DNA from: HGM04593 sp045612305
GTDB taxonomy: Bacteria; Bacteroidota; Bacteroidia; Bacteroidales; Bacteroidaceae
Reading direction: 5' to 3'
NCBI GenBank assembly: GCA_045612305.1
Contig: JAZKYU010000049.1
Coordinates: forward strand, 1 to 64,000
DNA length: 64,000 nt
Part shown: positions 18,345 through 27,944 of the stretch, one piece after another
Position numbering within the stretch: position 1 is the first letter of the stretch
Layout: every line of letters begins with the position of its first letter
Translations under genes and position numbers: made by a program
Notes under the pieces: generated by a model
What the model saw: only the letters and a program-made list of their open reading frames with translations
Database searches by the model: none
Told to the model about the DNA's origin: nothing

Positions 18345-18649
18345 TCAGTCAATTATTTACAATAGCAGTTTGCGCTACAAAGTTTGCAGCGTGTCGTAAA
18401 ATTCGTTGCAAAGTAACAAACAAATTACCACATAGAGAAATAAATAGAAGAAAAAAATGTGCCCCGTATATATTAGAGGTACGCACACGCAAGAGGTGTT
18501 AAAAACTGCCAAAAGGAGATTATTTACTGTATATCAACCCCTTTTTAGTTTTAAAAAGCCTTAAAAAAGAGGATAAATTTGCTATAATGCGGCTTTTTTC
18601 GTAACTTTGCAAAAGCCGGATAGTACCCCGGAGAGAAAGAGAAAAGAAG
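18345..18649. promoter_or_regulatory. Divergent promoter region, panCD / glycogen synthase-like
   Basis: The plus-strand promoter is listed separately. For panC the best minus-strand candidate is TTACTTTG (18409-18416), one base off the -7 consensus and without a matching -33 element. The rest is AT-rich sequence with no ORF or stable hairpin that I can see. Confidence 0.45.
18578..18609 (+). promoter_or_regulatory. Bacteroidetes-type promoter of the glycogen synthase-like gene
   Basis: TTTG (18578-18581), 20 bases, TAACTTTG (18602-18609): an exact match to the primary sigma factor consensus of Bacteroides (TTTG, 19-21 nt, TAnnTTTG). The start codon is at 18650, giving a leader of about 34 bases. 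Confidence 0.85.
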
Positions 18650-19456
18650 ATGAAAGCAAACAAAGTATTATTTATCACTCAAGAAATTACACCCTACGTT
18701 CCCGAATCTACTATAGCAAACATAGGACGCTATCTGCCGCAAGCCACACAAGACAGCGGTAGAGAGATTAGAGTATTCACACCCAAATGGGGCACCATAA
18801 ACGTGCGTCGCAACCAGCTGCACGAGGTTATACGCCTCTCGGGTATGAACCTTATAATAGACGAGACCGACCACCCGCTTATAATAAAGGTTGCTTCGTT
18901 GCAAGCAGCTCGCATGCAGGTCTATTTTATAGACAACGAAGATTACTTCCACAACCGCATGCTCACAGCCGATGCACAAGGCAACGAGTATAGCGACAAC
19001 GACGAGCGTGCCATCTTCTTTGCACGCGGCGTTCTTGAGACGGTAAAAAAATCCAACTGGTGCCCCGACATCATACACTGCCACGGCTGGATATCGGCCT
19101 TGGTGCCCCTTTATGTAAAAAGTGCATACAAGGAGGAGCCCTCTTTCCGCGACTCGAAGATTGTCATCTCACTCTACGACGACAACTTCAACGGCAACTT
19201 CCCCGAAAACTTTTTGCAAAAGACCCTTCACAAGAATATGACCATCGACCTGCTCGACGGCACCGCATCGCCTACATCTTACGAGGAACTCGCAAAACTC
19301 GCCATAAGATACAGCGATGGTATAGTTGTGTGTGGCGACAACGTTTCGCCCACTCTTGTTGAGTATGCAAAATCTCTTGGAAAGCCCGTACTCCCCAAAA
19401 CAACCGACGAAGAACACAACGAGGCCTGCAACAACTTCTACGAAACAATTGTTTGA
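18650..19456 (+). CDS. Half-length glycogen/starch synthase-like protein (GT5 N-terminal domain only)
   Basis: A 268-residue protein matching only the N-terminal Rossmann domain of GT5 starch synthases (VLFITQEITPYVPES, VYFIDNEDYF, PDIIHCHGWISALVPLY). Full-length enzymes have about 480 residues and two Rossmann domains. The ADP-glucose-binding KxGGL loop is replaced by STIANIG, and no E-x7-E motif is present. It ends in a natural stop without trace of a broken second half. Short proteins of this kind occur widely in Bacteroidales as 'glycogen synthase'. I doubt that it is a complete glycosyltransferase. A DUF4270 lipoprotein gene follows directly. Confidence 0.8.
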   Translation: MKANKVLFITQEITPYVPESTIANIGRYLPQATQDSGREIRVFTPKWGTINVRRNQLHEVIRLSGMNLIIDETDHPLIIKVASLQAARMQVYFIDNEDYFHNRMLTADAQGNEYSDNDERAIFFARGVLETVKKSNWCPDIIHCHGWISALVPLYVKSAYKEEPSFRDSKIVISLYDDNFNGNFPENFLQKTLHKNMTIDLLDGTASPTSYEELAKLAIRYSDGIVVCGDNVSPTLVEYAKSLGKPVLPKTTDEEHNEACNNFYETIV

Positions 19457-19467
19457 GAGCACCGAGT

Positions 19468-20838
19468 ATGAAAAAATACATATCATTTTTTCTCCTTGCA
19501 ACCATAACCATACTCTCTTTCACGTGTTGCGACAACAACACCGAAGAGATAGGCAGCAGCATAGTACCCGACAAGGATATTATAGAGGCCCAAAAGGACA
19601 CTTTCTACGCAAAAAGCAAGTCCATAAACATAAACAACTCAGTGCTCAACAACTCGGGTAGGCTCTATTTGGGCCGCTACACCGAGCCCGAGACAAACAC
19701 CACATTCACCGCAGGCTTTGCAACACAGTTTGCAAGCGGTGTGGGGCAGATTTTCCCAAAAAAAGAGGAAATTATAGACGGCGTAGCTGCATATACAAAG
19801 CTTCGCATATATTACGACGACTTTGTAGGCGACGAAAACAACGCTATGCAGTGCGAGGTTTACGAGCTCGACAAAACTATTGAGGAGGGCGAGGATTACT
19901 ACACCGACTTTGATATTGCCGAGTACTACGACACAAGCAAAGCACCCATAGCCACAAGAACATACAGCGCAAAAGACTACGCACAGCCCGACAGCTTGGA
20001 GGACGAAGAGTATGCCAAAAACGTGGAAATTATACTCCCCAACGAGATAGGTAACAGATTTATAGACCTATACGACAGCGATCCAACCCTGTTTGCAAAC
20101 TCCGAGGTGTTCATCGAGAACGTATTCAAGGGCATATATGTAAAGTGCACACAAGGCGACGGCACACTCTTGAGCACCTACCGTGCACGCCTCGAGGTGG
20201 CCTTCAGCCATTACATAGAGAGCAGCACTGGCGAGAAAGACTCTGTGGAGACACTTGTGTCGCCCTTCTACTCGGGTAAAGAGGTTATGCAGCTCAACTC
20301 CTTCGATAACGGAGACCTAACCGAGCTCGTCGATAACACATCGTGCACCTACCTAAAAACCCCAGCAGGCATATTCACAGAGGTTGAGTTGCCCATAGAC
20401 GAGATTATGACAAAGTACGCTGGCGATACCATAAACTCGGTGAAGGTAGAGTTTGGTTGCTACAAAACAAGCAACAACAAAGACTTTGCACCTGCCGAAA
20501 ACCTGCTTATGGTGCGCAAGAAAGATATGGAAGATTTCTTCCTCAAGAACAAGGTGTGCGACTACAAAACATCGTTCTACACCACCCTAACCACCAATAC
20601 CAAGCGCTACACATTCAACAACATATCGGAGCTTATAAAACATTGCTACAGCGAGTATGAGGCCGGCACTGCCGATGCCGACTGGGAGAAGGTAGTACTC
20701 ATACCCATTGACATAGCAACAGACTCTTATGGCAACTTGATAAAGGTAAGCCACTATACAAAGATGAGCCACGTGAGATTAAGCGGTGGCGACAACAACG
20801 ACATACGCGTAGTTGTTGTATCGAGCAAGTTCAAATAA
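19468..20838 (+). CDS. DUF4270 family lipoprotein
   Basis: A 456-residue exported protein. It begins MKKYISFFLLATITILSFTC, followed by C-D-N-N, a plausible lipoprotein signal with acylation at the Cys pair. The segment EEIGSSIVPD is characteristic of DUF4270 proteins of Bacteroidetes, whose function is not established. The body is rich in predicted beta strands with few motifs. I placed the start at the ATG at 19468; a TTG at 19453 overlapping the previous stop would add five residues. It lies 11 bases after the glycogen synthase-like gene and probably shares its transcript. Confidence 0.8.
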   Translation: MKKYISFFLLATITILSFTCCDNNTEEIGSSIVPDKDIIEAQKDTFYAKSKSININNSVLNNSGRLYLGRYTEPETNTTFTAGFATQFASGVGQIFPKKEEIIDGVAAYTKLRIYYDDFVGDENNAMQCEVYELDKTIEEGEDYYTDFDIAEYYDTSKAPIATRTYSAKDYAQPDSLEDEEYAKNVEIILPNEIGNRFIDLYDSDPTLFANSEVFIENVFKGIYVKCTQGDGTLLSTYRARLEVAFSHYIESSTGEKDSVETLVSPFYSGKEVMQLNSFDNGDLTELVDNTSCTYLKTPAGIFTEVELPIDEIMTKYAGDTINSVKVEFGCYKTSNNKDFAPAENLLMVRKKDMEDFFLKNKVCDYKTSFYTTLTTNTKRYTFNNISELIKHCYSEYEAGTADADWEKVVLIPIDIATDSYGNLIKVSHYTKMSHVRLSGGDNNDIRVVVVSSKFK

Positions 20839-20859
20839 AAAAACTTATATACACACGAG

Positions 20860-20898
20860 AACAAGGCCCAAAGTTTACTTTGGACCTTGTTGCGTTTT
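20860..20898 (+). terminator. Intrinsic terminator after the DUF4270 gene
   Basis: AACAAGGCCCAAAGT (20860-20874) pairs with ACTTTGGACCTTGTT (20877-20891) with one mismatch, followed by GCGTTTT. Confidence 0.85.
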
Positions 20899-20955
20899 AG
20901 CACACCCTATCGGTAGTTAACATCTACCACAAAAGCACACAGCACCCTATAAAAC

Positions 20956-20991
20956 AAATTAAGCGGGGCGTTTTCACGCCCCGCTTAATTT
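20956..20991 (-). terminator. Intrinsic terminator of the glucan operon
   Basis: A perfect 15-bp stem (20956-20970 with 20977-20991) closes around TTTTCA. It lies 17 bases beyond the stop codon of the minus-strand GH57 gene; the AAATT/AATTT ends make it usable in both directions. Confidence 0.87.
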
Positions 20992-21008
20992 ATGCAGAAA
21001 AGATGTAT

Positions 21009-22388
21009 TTACTTCTCTTTCTTTGCTGCTTTTGCAGCCTTGGGTTTAGCCTCTTTCTCGGCTTTCTCCTCGGTTGTTTTAGCAGCCTTCTTAGCCTTTG
21101 TTGCGAGCTTGCCTTTGAGGCTCTCAACCTCGGCCTGGAGCTGAATAATCTCAACCTCCTGGTTGTCTATCATCTGCTGCAAAGCACCAAGCTCCTCGTT
21201 GTCAATATCCTCGGGGTACTGAGCACGCACGCGAGCCATAAAGTCGCCAAGGATGTTCATATAGTTTGTAAAGGCATCGTAGGGCGACTCGTAGATGCAA
21301 CGCTCTGTTATAATACCGTTCTGCTTTGTTGTCATAAAGCGAAGATTCTCGGCAGCTTGCAGGTAGTCAAAGTCTTGTTTCAACTTCTTGTCGTCCGACA
21401 AAGAGATGCGCTCGGCAAGGCTGTAAAGTTTGTCGAAAGCCTCGCGCTGCAAAGTGTTACCCAACCAAGAGCTTGCGTCGCGCTCCTCGTCCATCCAAGA
21501 GAGGGGGTAAGAAACTTCGAGAGGGCCTACAGACTTCTGCTTGTCGATAATCTCCGAAGGTGTAGCAAAACCTATACCGCGATCTTTTGCACAAGCGGGG
21601 ATAGCCTTAAGGAAATCCAAAATGTGCGAAGAGAGGGGTTGCGAAACACCAAGAGCGTGGAGATTCATAAAGATGTTTATCACCTTCTCCTCCTCGGGCA
21701 ACGATGCTATCCAGTCAACATAAGTCTCGGCAAAGAGAGGATACTCACTCCACTTGGGGTTTGAAAAACGCAAAGAGATATCGTCCGATAGTTTATAGTC
21801 GCGGAGCAACAACTTAAGGTTGGGAGCAGTTGCACAATTGTAAACAAAGTGGGGGCTTCTCCAAGCAAGGATGTGTTTTGCACCCTCGGAGAGCATACCC
21901 TTGAAGCCCATAGAAGCTGCCATCTCACCAATCTCGTCAGAATAGATGAGACCTGAGTTACGGAGCACTTTGGGTTTCTTGCCAAACAACTCTTTAATTT
22001 TGTTGCTCTGGCGCTGTACCTCCTCCATAAACACCTCACGCGAAGCCAACGATGAAAGGCCGTGTGAATAGGGCTCGCAGAGGAACTCGCAGCAACCTGT
22101 TTTGTTAATCTCGTGAAGGAGCTCAATTACTTGGGGAGCATAAAGCTCGAGCATCTCAATACCAACACCCGATACCGAGAAAGCTACTTTGAAAGCGCCG
22201 TTGTTCTCCTTTATCATCTCCAACATTGTTGTCAAAGCGGGGATGTATGATTTTTCGGCAATTTCGGTGATTGCGCTCTCGTTTGCATAATCGTCATAGT
22301 AGTAGTGATCTGTGCCTATGTCGAAGAAACGATAGCGTTTCAACTGTCTGATTTGATGAATCTCGAAATAGAAACAAATTGTTTTCAT
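21009..22388 (-). CDS. GH57 family alpha-amylase-like glycosidase
   Basis: A 459-residue protein of the GH57 type, predicted to act on alpha-glucans in the cytoplasm (no signal peptide). The N-terminus KTICFYFEIHQIRQLKRYRF carries the family's EIHQ-type region 1, and GVGIEMLELYAPQ plus LRNSGLIYSDEIG are other conserved stretches. The last ~75 residues form a coiled coil (QQMIDNQEVEIIQLQAEVES) and then an Ala/Lys/Glu-rich low-complexity tail. I chose the ATG at 22388; one 27 bases upstream overlaps the previous gene and adds an odd peptide. It is last in a three-gene operon with a GT4 enzyme and a debranching enzyme. Confidence 0.85.
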   Translation of the reverse strand: MKTICFYFEIHQIRQLKRYRFFDIGTDHYYYDDYANESAITEIAEKSYIPALTTMLEMIKENNGAFKVAFSVSGVGIEMLELYAPQVIELLHEINKTGCCEFLCEPYSHGLSSLASREVFMEEVQRQSNKIKELFGKKPKVLRNSGLIYSDEIGEMAASMGFKGMLSEGAKHILAWRSPHFVYNCATAPNLKLLLRDYKLSDDISLRFSNPKWSEYPLFAETYVDWIASLPEEEKVINIFMNLHALGVSQPLSSHILDFLKAIPACAKDRGIGFATPSEIIDKQKSVGPLEVSYPLSWMDEERDASSWLGNTLQREAFDKLYSLAERISLSDDKKLKQDFDYLQAAENLRFMTTKQNGIITERCIYESPYDAFTNYMNILGDFMARVRAQYPEDIDNEELGALQQMIDNQEVEIIQLQAEVESLKGKLATKAKKAAKTTEEKAEKEAKPKAAKAAKKEK

Positions 22389-22408
22389 ATTATTCGTGTT
22401 TTTTAATT

Positions 22409-23671
22409 TTACCAACCCATTACTTTCTCATATACCTTACGCAGTTTAAGGGCTACGTTCTCCCAAGTGATTTGATTCACCTCGTTGCGGCCCTCTACTT
22501 TCAAATACTCATACAACGAGTCGTTGTTGCAAATTGAGTAGATAGCATCGGCCATAGCGTGAATATCCCAATAGTCGGTCTTTATACACTTGTCAAGAAT
22601 TTCGGCACAACCCGACTGCTTCGAGATAATTGTAGGCACGTCGCACTGCATAGCCTCGAGAGGCGAAATACCAAACGGCTCACTCACCGAAGGCATTATG
22701 TACACATCACTTGCCTTGAGGCACTCATACACCTGGCGACCACGCATAAAGCCCGGGAAGTGGAACCTATCCGATATTCCGCGCTGCGCTACAAGGCGTA
22801 TCATATCGTTCATCATATCGCCGCTACCGGCCATACAGAAACGTATGTTTTTTGTGCGTTTGAGTACCATAGCAGCAGCCTCCACAAAGTACTCGGGGCC
22901 CTTCTGCATGGTTATACGACCTAGGAAGGTTACAACCTTCTCGTTGGGTATCTTCTGCGGCACAATATCAAGAACATCCTGCGACAAGGGAGTTACAGCG
23001 TTGTGCAGTGTAGACACTTTGTCGGGGTGCTGGTGATATTTGTGAATTACAGTCTGACGAGTGAGCTCGCTCACACACAAAATGTGGTCGGCATTGTCCA
23101 TACCGTTCTTCTCTATCGCATAAACTGTGGGGTTTACATTACCACGGCTGCGGTCGAAGTCGGTTGCGTGAACGTGTATCACCAACTTCTTGCCCGACAC
23201 CTGTTTTGCGTGTATGCCGGCAGGATAGGTGAGCCAATCGTGCGAGTGAATTATATCGAACTCTTCGGTACGAGCCACAACACCTGCAATTATAGAGTAG
23301 TTATTTATCTCGTCGTGCAAGTTCTCGGGATAACCGCCTGCAAACTCCATACAACCAAGGTCGTTGGTGTGCATATAGCTAAAGTCGCCATAAATGTGGT
23401 CGCGATAGCGATAATACTCATCGGGCGTCATCACCGCACCTATGCGTGAGTTTACATAGTTGTGGTCGACATTCTTCCATACAATAGGTACGGAGTTCAT
23501 ACCTACGATTCTCAAGAAACTGTTATCCTCGTCGCCAAAGGGTTTGGGGATGCAGAACTTAATCTCTACGTCGCCTTGCTGAACAAAGCCCTTAGTGAGT
23601 CCGTAGCTTGCCGTACCGAGTCCTCCCGAAATGTGAGGAGGAAACTCCCAACCAAACATTAATACTTTCAT
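22409..23671 (-). CDS. GT4 family glycosyltransferase, probable glucan synthase
   Basis: A 420-residue retaining glycosyltransferase with two Rossmann domains. The N-terminus VLMFGWEFPPHISGGLGTAS has the Gly-rich donor loop of starch and glycogen synthases. The C-terminal domain carries FLGRITMQKGPEYFVEAA and the E-x7-E motif EPFGISPLEA. Between a debranching enzyme (5-base gap) and GH57 (20-base gap), a role in glycogen or alpha-glucan synthesis is likely. Unlike the half-length protein at 18650, it has all the catalytic features. Confidence 0.87.
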   Translation of the reverse strand: MKVLMFGWEFPPHISGGLGTASYGLTKGFVQQGDVEIKFCIPKPFGDEDNSFLRIVGMNSVPIVWKNVDHNYVNSRIGAVMTPDEYYRYRDHIYGDFSYMHTNDLGCMEFAGGYPENLHDEINNYSIIAGVVARTEEFDIIHSHDWLTYPAGIHAKQVSGKKLVIHVHATDFDRSRGNVNPTVYAIEKNGMDNADHILCVSELTRQTVIHKYHQHPDKVSTLHNAVTPLSQDVLDIVPQKIPNEKVVTFLGRITMQKGPEYFVEAAAMVLKRTKNIRFCMAGSGDMMNDMIRLVAQRGISDRFHFPGFMRGRQVYECLKASDVYIMPSVSEPFGISPLEAMQCDVPTIISKQSGCAEILDKCIKTDYWDIHAMADAIYSICNNDSLYEYLKVEGRNEVNQITWENVALKLRKVYEKVMGW

Positions 23672-23676
23672 ATCGC

Positions 23677-25629
23677 TTATCCCTCCAATTTAGATTCATA
23701 TTGTTTGAGCAACTGGCTTGTGCGAAGAATTTGCGCAACGTTCATTGCAAACGCCACGGCTCCGCGGCCCTTGAAGGGCGGGTTGCCATCGAACACCTCG
23801 GGTATTGAGCCCACGCAGTGCTGCACAATTTCGTCTTCGAAACCAATCATCTGGCGCTCCACGAAAGAGATACCGCTCATCTTGTATATCTTAAGGTACG
23901 CCTCGTAGTAGAAGCCGCCCAACCAGGGCCATGCTGTACCTTGATGGTAGGCATAGTCGCGCTGTATCTGCGGGCCAACATAGTTGGGGTTGTAACCCAC
24001 ACTCTTGGGAGAGAGTGAGCGCAAACCGCGCGGTGTAAGCAACTCTCGTGTTACTATGTCGAGGACTTTTTTCTTCTGTTTAGAGTCGAGCGGTGAGTTG
24101 TCGAGTGCCACAGCAAATATCATGTTGGGGCGCACACTCCAGTCGACATAATCGCCGTCTACATAGTCGTAGAGATAACCGTGCTCGTTGAGGAACACCT
24201 CTACAAATGCCTTGCCTGCAAGGGGTATGAGACGAACAAGTGAGTCGAGCACCTGCTGCTCACGCATAAGCTCGGCCATCTGCTGTATGAAGACAAGCGC
24301 GTTGTACCACAAGGCGTTTATCTCTACAACATAACCGGTGCGAGGTACAACGGGACGACCGTTAACTGTAGAGTTCATCCAAGTTGCAGCGGTGTCGCGA
24401 CCGTTGGTCGAGAGCAAGCCGTTCTGTGCCACGCGCAAGTTGTTGTGGCGGTTGTTGCGTATAAAGTCGTAAATCTTCATAAGCAGCGCACCGTACTTGT
24501 CGCGGCAAGCCTCCATGCTGCACTCTTTTGCATATTGTTGCAAAGTCCACACAGCCCACAAAAGCACGTCGGGGTGCTCCATCTCATAAATTTTAACACT
24601 GGTGGGGCGCTCGTTCATAAAGTCATCGATAGCAATGCTTGCAGTTTTCATTACGCGCTCAAACTCGTCGTAGTGACCCTGAGCAAGAGCAAGACCGGGC
24701 AACGACACAAAGAGGTCGCGAGCACGGCACTTGAACCAAGGATAACCGGCGAGGATGTAGGTGTGCTCACCCTGTACATTGAAAAACTGGTTACCCGCAC
24801 ACTGCATACAGTGCATAAAGTTGTCGCGGGGGTCACGTATCTCCTCCTCGTGCTCGAAGGCAGCCTTCATGGTGCGGGTTGTCATAGGCGACACACCACC
24901 AGAGAAGACGATACTCTCACCGGCCTTCATCTTAACTTCGAAGTAACCGGGTACGAAGAGGTCTTCGTTAAAGTCGTAACCACGTTCGAGTTCTTTCACA
25001 TACTCTATACCGCGGTACCAGTCGGGTTGATAAACAAATTCGTTCTTTTTGTTGAGCTGCATGTAGAGGTCGGGGTAGTCGGCATACATACGCATGCTGA
25101 CACCATTTTCAACCTCTTTGTAGCTACGGTCGGCAATACTGTTTTCGTGAGTATATTCACGAACACTGCGGAACGCCAAGAAGGGGCGCAAGCGCAAGGT
25201 TACCGGCGTAGTTGCCTTCAACAGGGTGTAACGAATCAAAATTCTGTTCTCATGGTGCACAAAGGCTTTCTCTTTTTTAAGCCACACGCCACCCACGTTA
25301 TAAATGGTGGTGGGGACACGCTCCCAGGCAAACTCTCGGATATACTTGTTACCGCGGGGACTGAAGTTGTCGGCATTATACTTGTGCAAACCCAAGTTAA
25401 ATTCAGCACCGTGAAGCACCACAGTCTCGTCGAGCGACGAAAGCAGAACGTGGTTTTCATCATCGAGCTGTGGGATGGGCACTACCAACAAACCGTGATA
25501 TTTACGGGTATTACAGTCGACAATTGTCGAGCAATGATAAGCACCCGAACGGTTGGTCCTCAGAATCTCCTTTTGCAACGACTCTTCCAAGTTCGTCATC
25601 AGCGTTTTTTCGAATCGCAAATAACTCAT
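23677..25629 (-). CDS. Amylo-alpha-1,6-glucosidase / glycogen debranching enzyme
   Basis: A 650-residue two-domain protein. The N-terminal part (to about residue 230) is the GDE_N beta-sandwich, with TNRSGAYHCSTIVDCNTRKY and HGLLVVP; the rest is an alpha/alpha-barrel like GH15/GH133 enzymes, with AGYPWFKCRARDLFVSLPG and AYHQGTAWPWLGGFYYEAYL. It should hydrolyse alpha-1,6 branch points of glycogen in the cytoplasm. It is first in the operon and has a consensus promoter 43 bases upstream. Confidence 0.92.
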   Translation of the reverse strand: MSYLRFEKTLMTNLEESLQKEILRTNRSGAYHCSTIVDCNTRKYHGLLVVPIPQLDDENHVLLSSLDETVVLHGAEFNLGLHKYNADNFSPRGNKYIREFAWERVPTTIYNVGGVWLKKEKAFVHHENRILIRYTLLKATTPVTLRLRPFLAFRSVREYTHENSIADRSYKEVENGVSMRMYADYPDLYMQLNKKNEFVYQPDWYRGIEYVKELERGYDFNEDLFVPGYFEVKMKAGESIVFSGGVSPMTTRTMKAAFEHEEEIRDPRDNFMHCMQCAGNQFFNVQGEHTYILAGYPWFKCRARDLFVSLPGLALAQGHYDEFERVMKTASIAIDDFMNERPTSVKIYEMEHPDVLLWAVWTLQQYAKECSMEACRDKYGALLMKIYDFIRNNRHNNLRVAQNGLLSTNGRDTAATWMNSTVNGRPVVPRTGYVVEINALWYNALVFIQQMAELMREQQVLDSLVRLIPLAGKAFVEVFLNEHGYLYDYVDGDYVDWSVRPNMIFAVALDNSPLDSKQKKKVLDIVTRELLTPRGLRSLSPKSVGYNPNYVGPQIQRDYAYHQGTAWPWLGGFYYEAYLKIYKMSGISFVERQMIGFEDEIVQHCVGSIPEVFDGNPPFKGRGAVAFAMNVAQILRTSQLLKQYESKLEG

Positions 25630-25671
25630 CTCGTATAAATTATTTATTAAACAATTTTACTTATCACTTCC

Positions 25672-25703
25672 CAAATATAATGATTATAAAATTGAATAAC
25701 AAA
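25672..25703 (-). promoter_or_regulatory. Bacteroidetes-type promoter of the glucan operon
   Basis: Read on the minus strand: TTTG (25700-25703), 20 bases, TATATTTG (25672-25679). Both elements are exact and the spacing ideal. It lies 43 bases from the debranching enzyme start, in the short gap after the DUF5686 gene, so the glucan genes are a separate transcription unit. Confidence 0.85.
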
Positions 25704-25749
25704 AAAGTGAAGACTTTTTTATAAAAAGTTGTAAAAACTTTTAAAACAA

Positions 25750-27915
25750 TCAGTTTTCGAAGAGCGAAATTGTGACTTTAAAACCAAATTTGTGAAACGA
25801 GAAATTCTCGTGACCAACAAAGACACCCACATTAAGGTAGGGGGTTTCCACGCCATAGCCCACCTCGGTGTAAGGGCAGAGGTCCGATATAAAAAGAAGA
25901 TTAAAGAAGAGCATCTCATTTTTAAAGATATTCACACGAGGTAAAACCTTTTGCAACAACAAGAAGGGAGACTCGTAGGCTGCGTTTGCCCTAAAGTAGC
26001 GGTTGGCCGAGTTGTACCACCTAGAGTCGAGAAGATGAAAAACTCCTCCCAGCTCGTCGTCCTTGTCGAGTGGGAGTATATTATCGTGCAAAAAAGTATA
26101 GGAGACAAAATAAGAGTCCTTGTCATAGAGGTAACCACCCAAGCCCAAACGCGTGTAGAGCGTAGAGGCACCCGTGAGGCGTCTTTTATACTGCATATCA
26201 ACCTCGGCACGGGTGTAGACATCTTTCGACGCAAACAAACCTCGCACACCCTGCTCTACATTGAAAGAAAAACGCGGCATACGCGAGCCGATGTTCACCT
26301 TCACATCACCATCATAGTAGTGATACATACCAGGGTGCCACACAAGCATCAGATTGGGAGCAAAGTTTTTGTATTTTTCGTTGCGCAATTCAGGAGAAAC
26401 ACCCTCACCAAAAGAGTTTCCGCGCAGGGTGCGATAATAAAAGTTTGCACCAAGACGCACATCGAAACCATTAAAAAGCTCACGCTGCACACTCATATTT
26501 ACACGCGTGTCGCGAAAGACATCATACCCCTTAACTGTTGTTGCAACTACCCCTTCATTTGTTACAACTTCTTTTGTTGTAGTATATTCGCGATAGATAC
26601 TGTTGTCGCGCTGCACACCAAACAAGAGCATACCACGGTTGCGCACATCAAAGGTGTAATTCCCGTGCACACCCCAGTAGACCTCCTTGCGTTTAAAACT
26701 ATAGCCCACCATTGGCTTCACAAAAAAAGTATTCTTGCGTTCACGTCCAAGGCGGCTTTTAAGGTTCATCGCAAGCCTGTAGGTAACACCTTTACTTGTG
26801 CTGTAACGCAAATACGAAGGGTTGATAAGAGGATATACCTTGAGGTCGCTATCACCCCAATTTAAATAGTGGCTACTCACCATTCTGTCGCCCGCTTCCC
26901 AAAGCCAACGAAGCACCTTGTCTTCCTTCCAACGATGCTTTTCCTTTTCCTCCCTATTCTCAACGGGAGCAACAAGGGAATCACTCTTTATCACCCCACC
27001 TTTTATGTAAAGGAGAGAGTCGGCGTGCGAAAGTTCTTTCTTACGATAGAGAGTGGCATATTCATAATCGCGCCCACGATAGTATGAGTTCCAAGATGTG
27101 TTCAAAGAGCCGGTGAGGTCGTAACGCTCTTTCTCGCTATACCCCTTTAGCTCGTTCGAAAGGACTTTGTAGTCATAAACAGCTTCGGCTTTTATATCCA
27201 GCTTGTTGAAGGCAAAATTATAGTCTATATCGAGCGCGACCTCTTTAACCACATTACGTTCCACGCCGTAGCCACCCATCGTAAACTCCACTTTAAAGTT
27301 GCTTTGCTCGTCCCACCCCTCCACATAAAAGGAGCGCACGGAGCAGGCACTATCAAACACCACCCAACCTTTTGTAAAGAGAGAGATATTGTCGTAACGC
27401 TCTTTAAAAAGCACCTTACACTCACCAACGGCACCCACAAAAGCCGTGTCGAGCTCATACTTATAATATTTATAATTAGAGGGGTAGATGGGCGACAGAT
27501 ATTGCGCCTTGAAAAGTTTTTCGCGATGCAGGTCGGGAGTCATATAGTAGAGCACGCGGTCAATCTCACCGCTACCGTGCCTAAAGGTGGTGAGGTGAGC
27601 TACGCGACGTATGTCGGGGACCGCATCTTTCACATAGTGTACCTCGTAGAAAAACTCCGACAAATAATCACTCTTACGCGAGTTAAAACGTGCAAGGTCG
27701 GGAACAAGATTAAGGTATATCATCTGCCGGTCGACATCGACAGCCTCTTTTATGTATAGGTTACCAAAAACTTCGCCTACCACAAAATCCCCGGCAAGCA
27801 AACGCTCGCCGTATGCATCCATAACGCGTTTGGCAGCACCATCAAAAGAGGTGCTGCCAAAGATGGGCACAAGCATAAGTACCCATAAGGTTATGAATGA
27901 CACAAGTTTCTTCAT
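25750..27915 (-). CDS. DUF5686 family outer-membrane-associated protein
   Basis: A 721-residue exported protein. After a signal peptide (KKLVSFITLWVLMLVPIFG) come a mixed N-terminal domain and a C-terminal half rich in alternating aromatic strands (YKRRLTGASTLYTRLGLGGYLY, FSFHKFGFKVTISLF at the end), which suggests a beta-barrel. It resembles DUF5686 proteins of Bacteroidetes, whose role is unknown; it lacks the N-terminal carboxypeptidase-regulatory-like domain many of them carry. The ATG at 27915 opens the signal peptide. It is the last gene of the miaA-lipid kinase-kdsA operon, 29 bases after kdsA. Confidence 0.72.
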   Translation of the reverse strand: MKKLVSFITLWVLMLVPIFGSTSFDGAAKRVMDAYGERLLAGDFVVGEVFGNLYIKEAVDVDRQMIYLNLVPDLARFNSRKSDYLSEFFYEVHYVKDAVPDIRRVAHLTTFRHGSGEIDRVLYYMTPDLHREKLFKAQYLSPIYPSNYKYYKYELDTAFVGAVGECKVLFKERYDNISLFTKGWVVFDSACSVRSFYVEGWDEQSNFKVEFTMGGYGVERNVVKEVALDIDYNFAFNKLDIKAEAVYDYKVLSNELKGYSEKERYDLTGSLNTSWNSYYRGRDYEYATLYRKKELSHADSLLYIKGGVIKSDSLVAPVENREEKEKHRWKEDKVLRWLWEAGDRMVSSHYLNWGDSDLKVYPLINPSYLRYSTSKGVTYRLAMNLKSRLGRERKNTFFVKPMVGYSFKRKEVYWGVHGNYTFDVRNRGMLLFGVQRDNSIYREYTTTKEVVTNEGVVATTVKGYDVFRDTRVNMSVQRELFNGFDVRLGANFYYRTLRGNSFGEGVSPELRNEKYKNFAPNLMLVWHPGMYHYYDGDVKVNIGSRMPRFSFNVEQGVRGLFASKDVYTRAEVDMQYKRRLTGASTLYTRLGLGGYLYDKDSYFVSYTFLHDNILPLDKDDELGGVFHLLDSRWYNSANRYFRANAAYESPFLLLQKVLPRVNIFKNEMLFFNLLFISDLCPYTEVGYGVETPYLNVGVFVGHENFSFHKFGFKVTISLFEN

Positions 27916-27944
27916 CGCAAAAGAGGAGCGACACACCGCGCCTT

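Noticed and set aside
24445..25638. 397-codon ORF on the plus strand opposite the debranching enzyme gene
   Set aside because: The minus-strand protein has clear family motifs over its full length, while the opposite frame has none.
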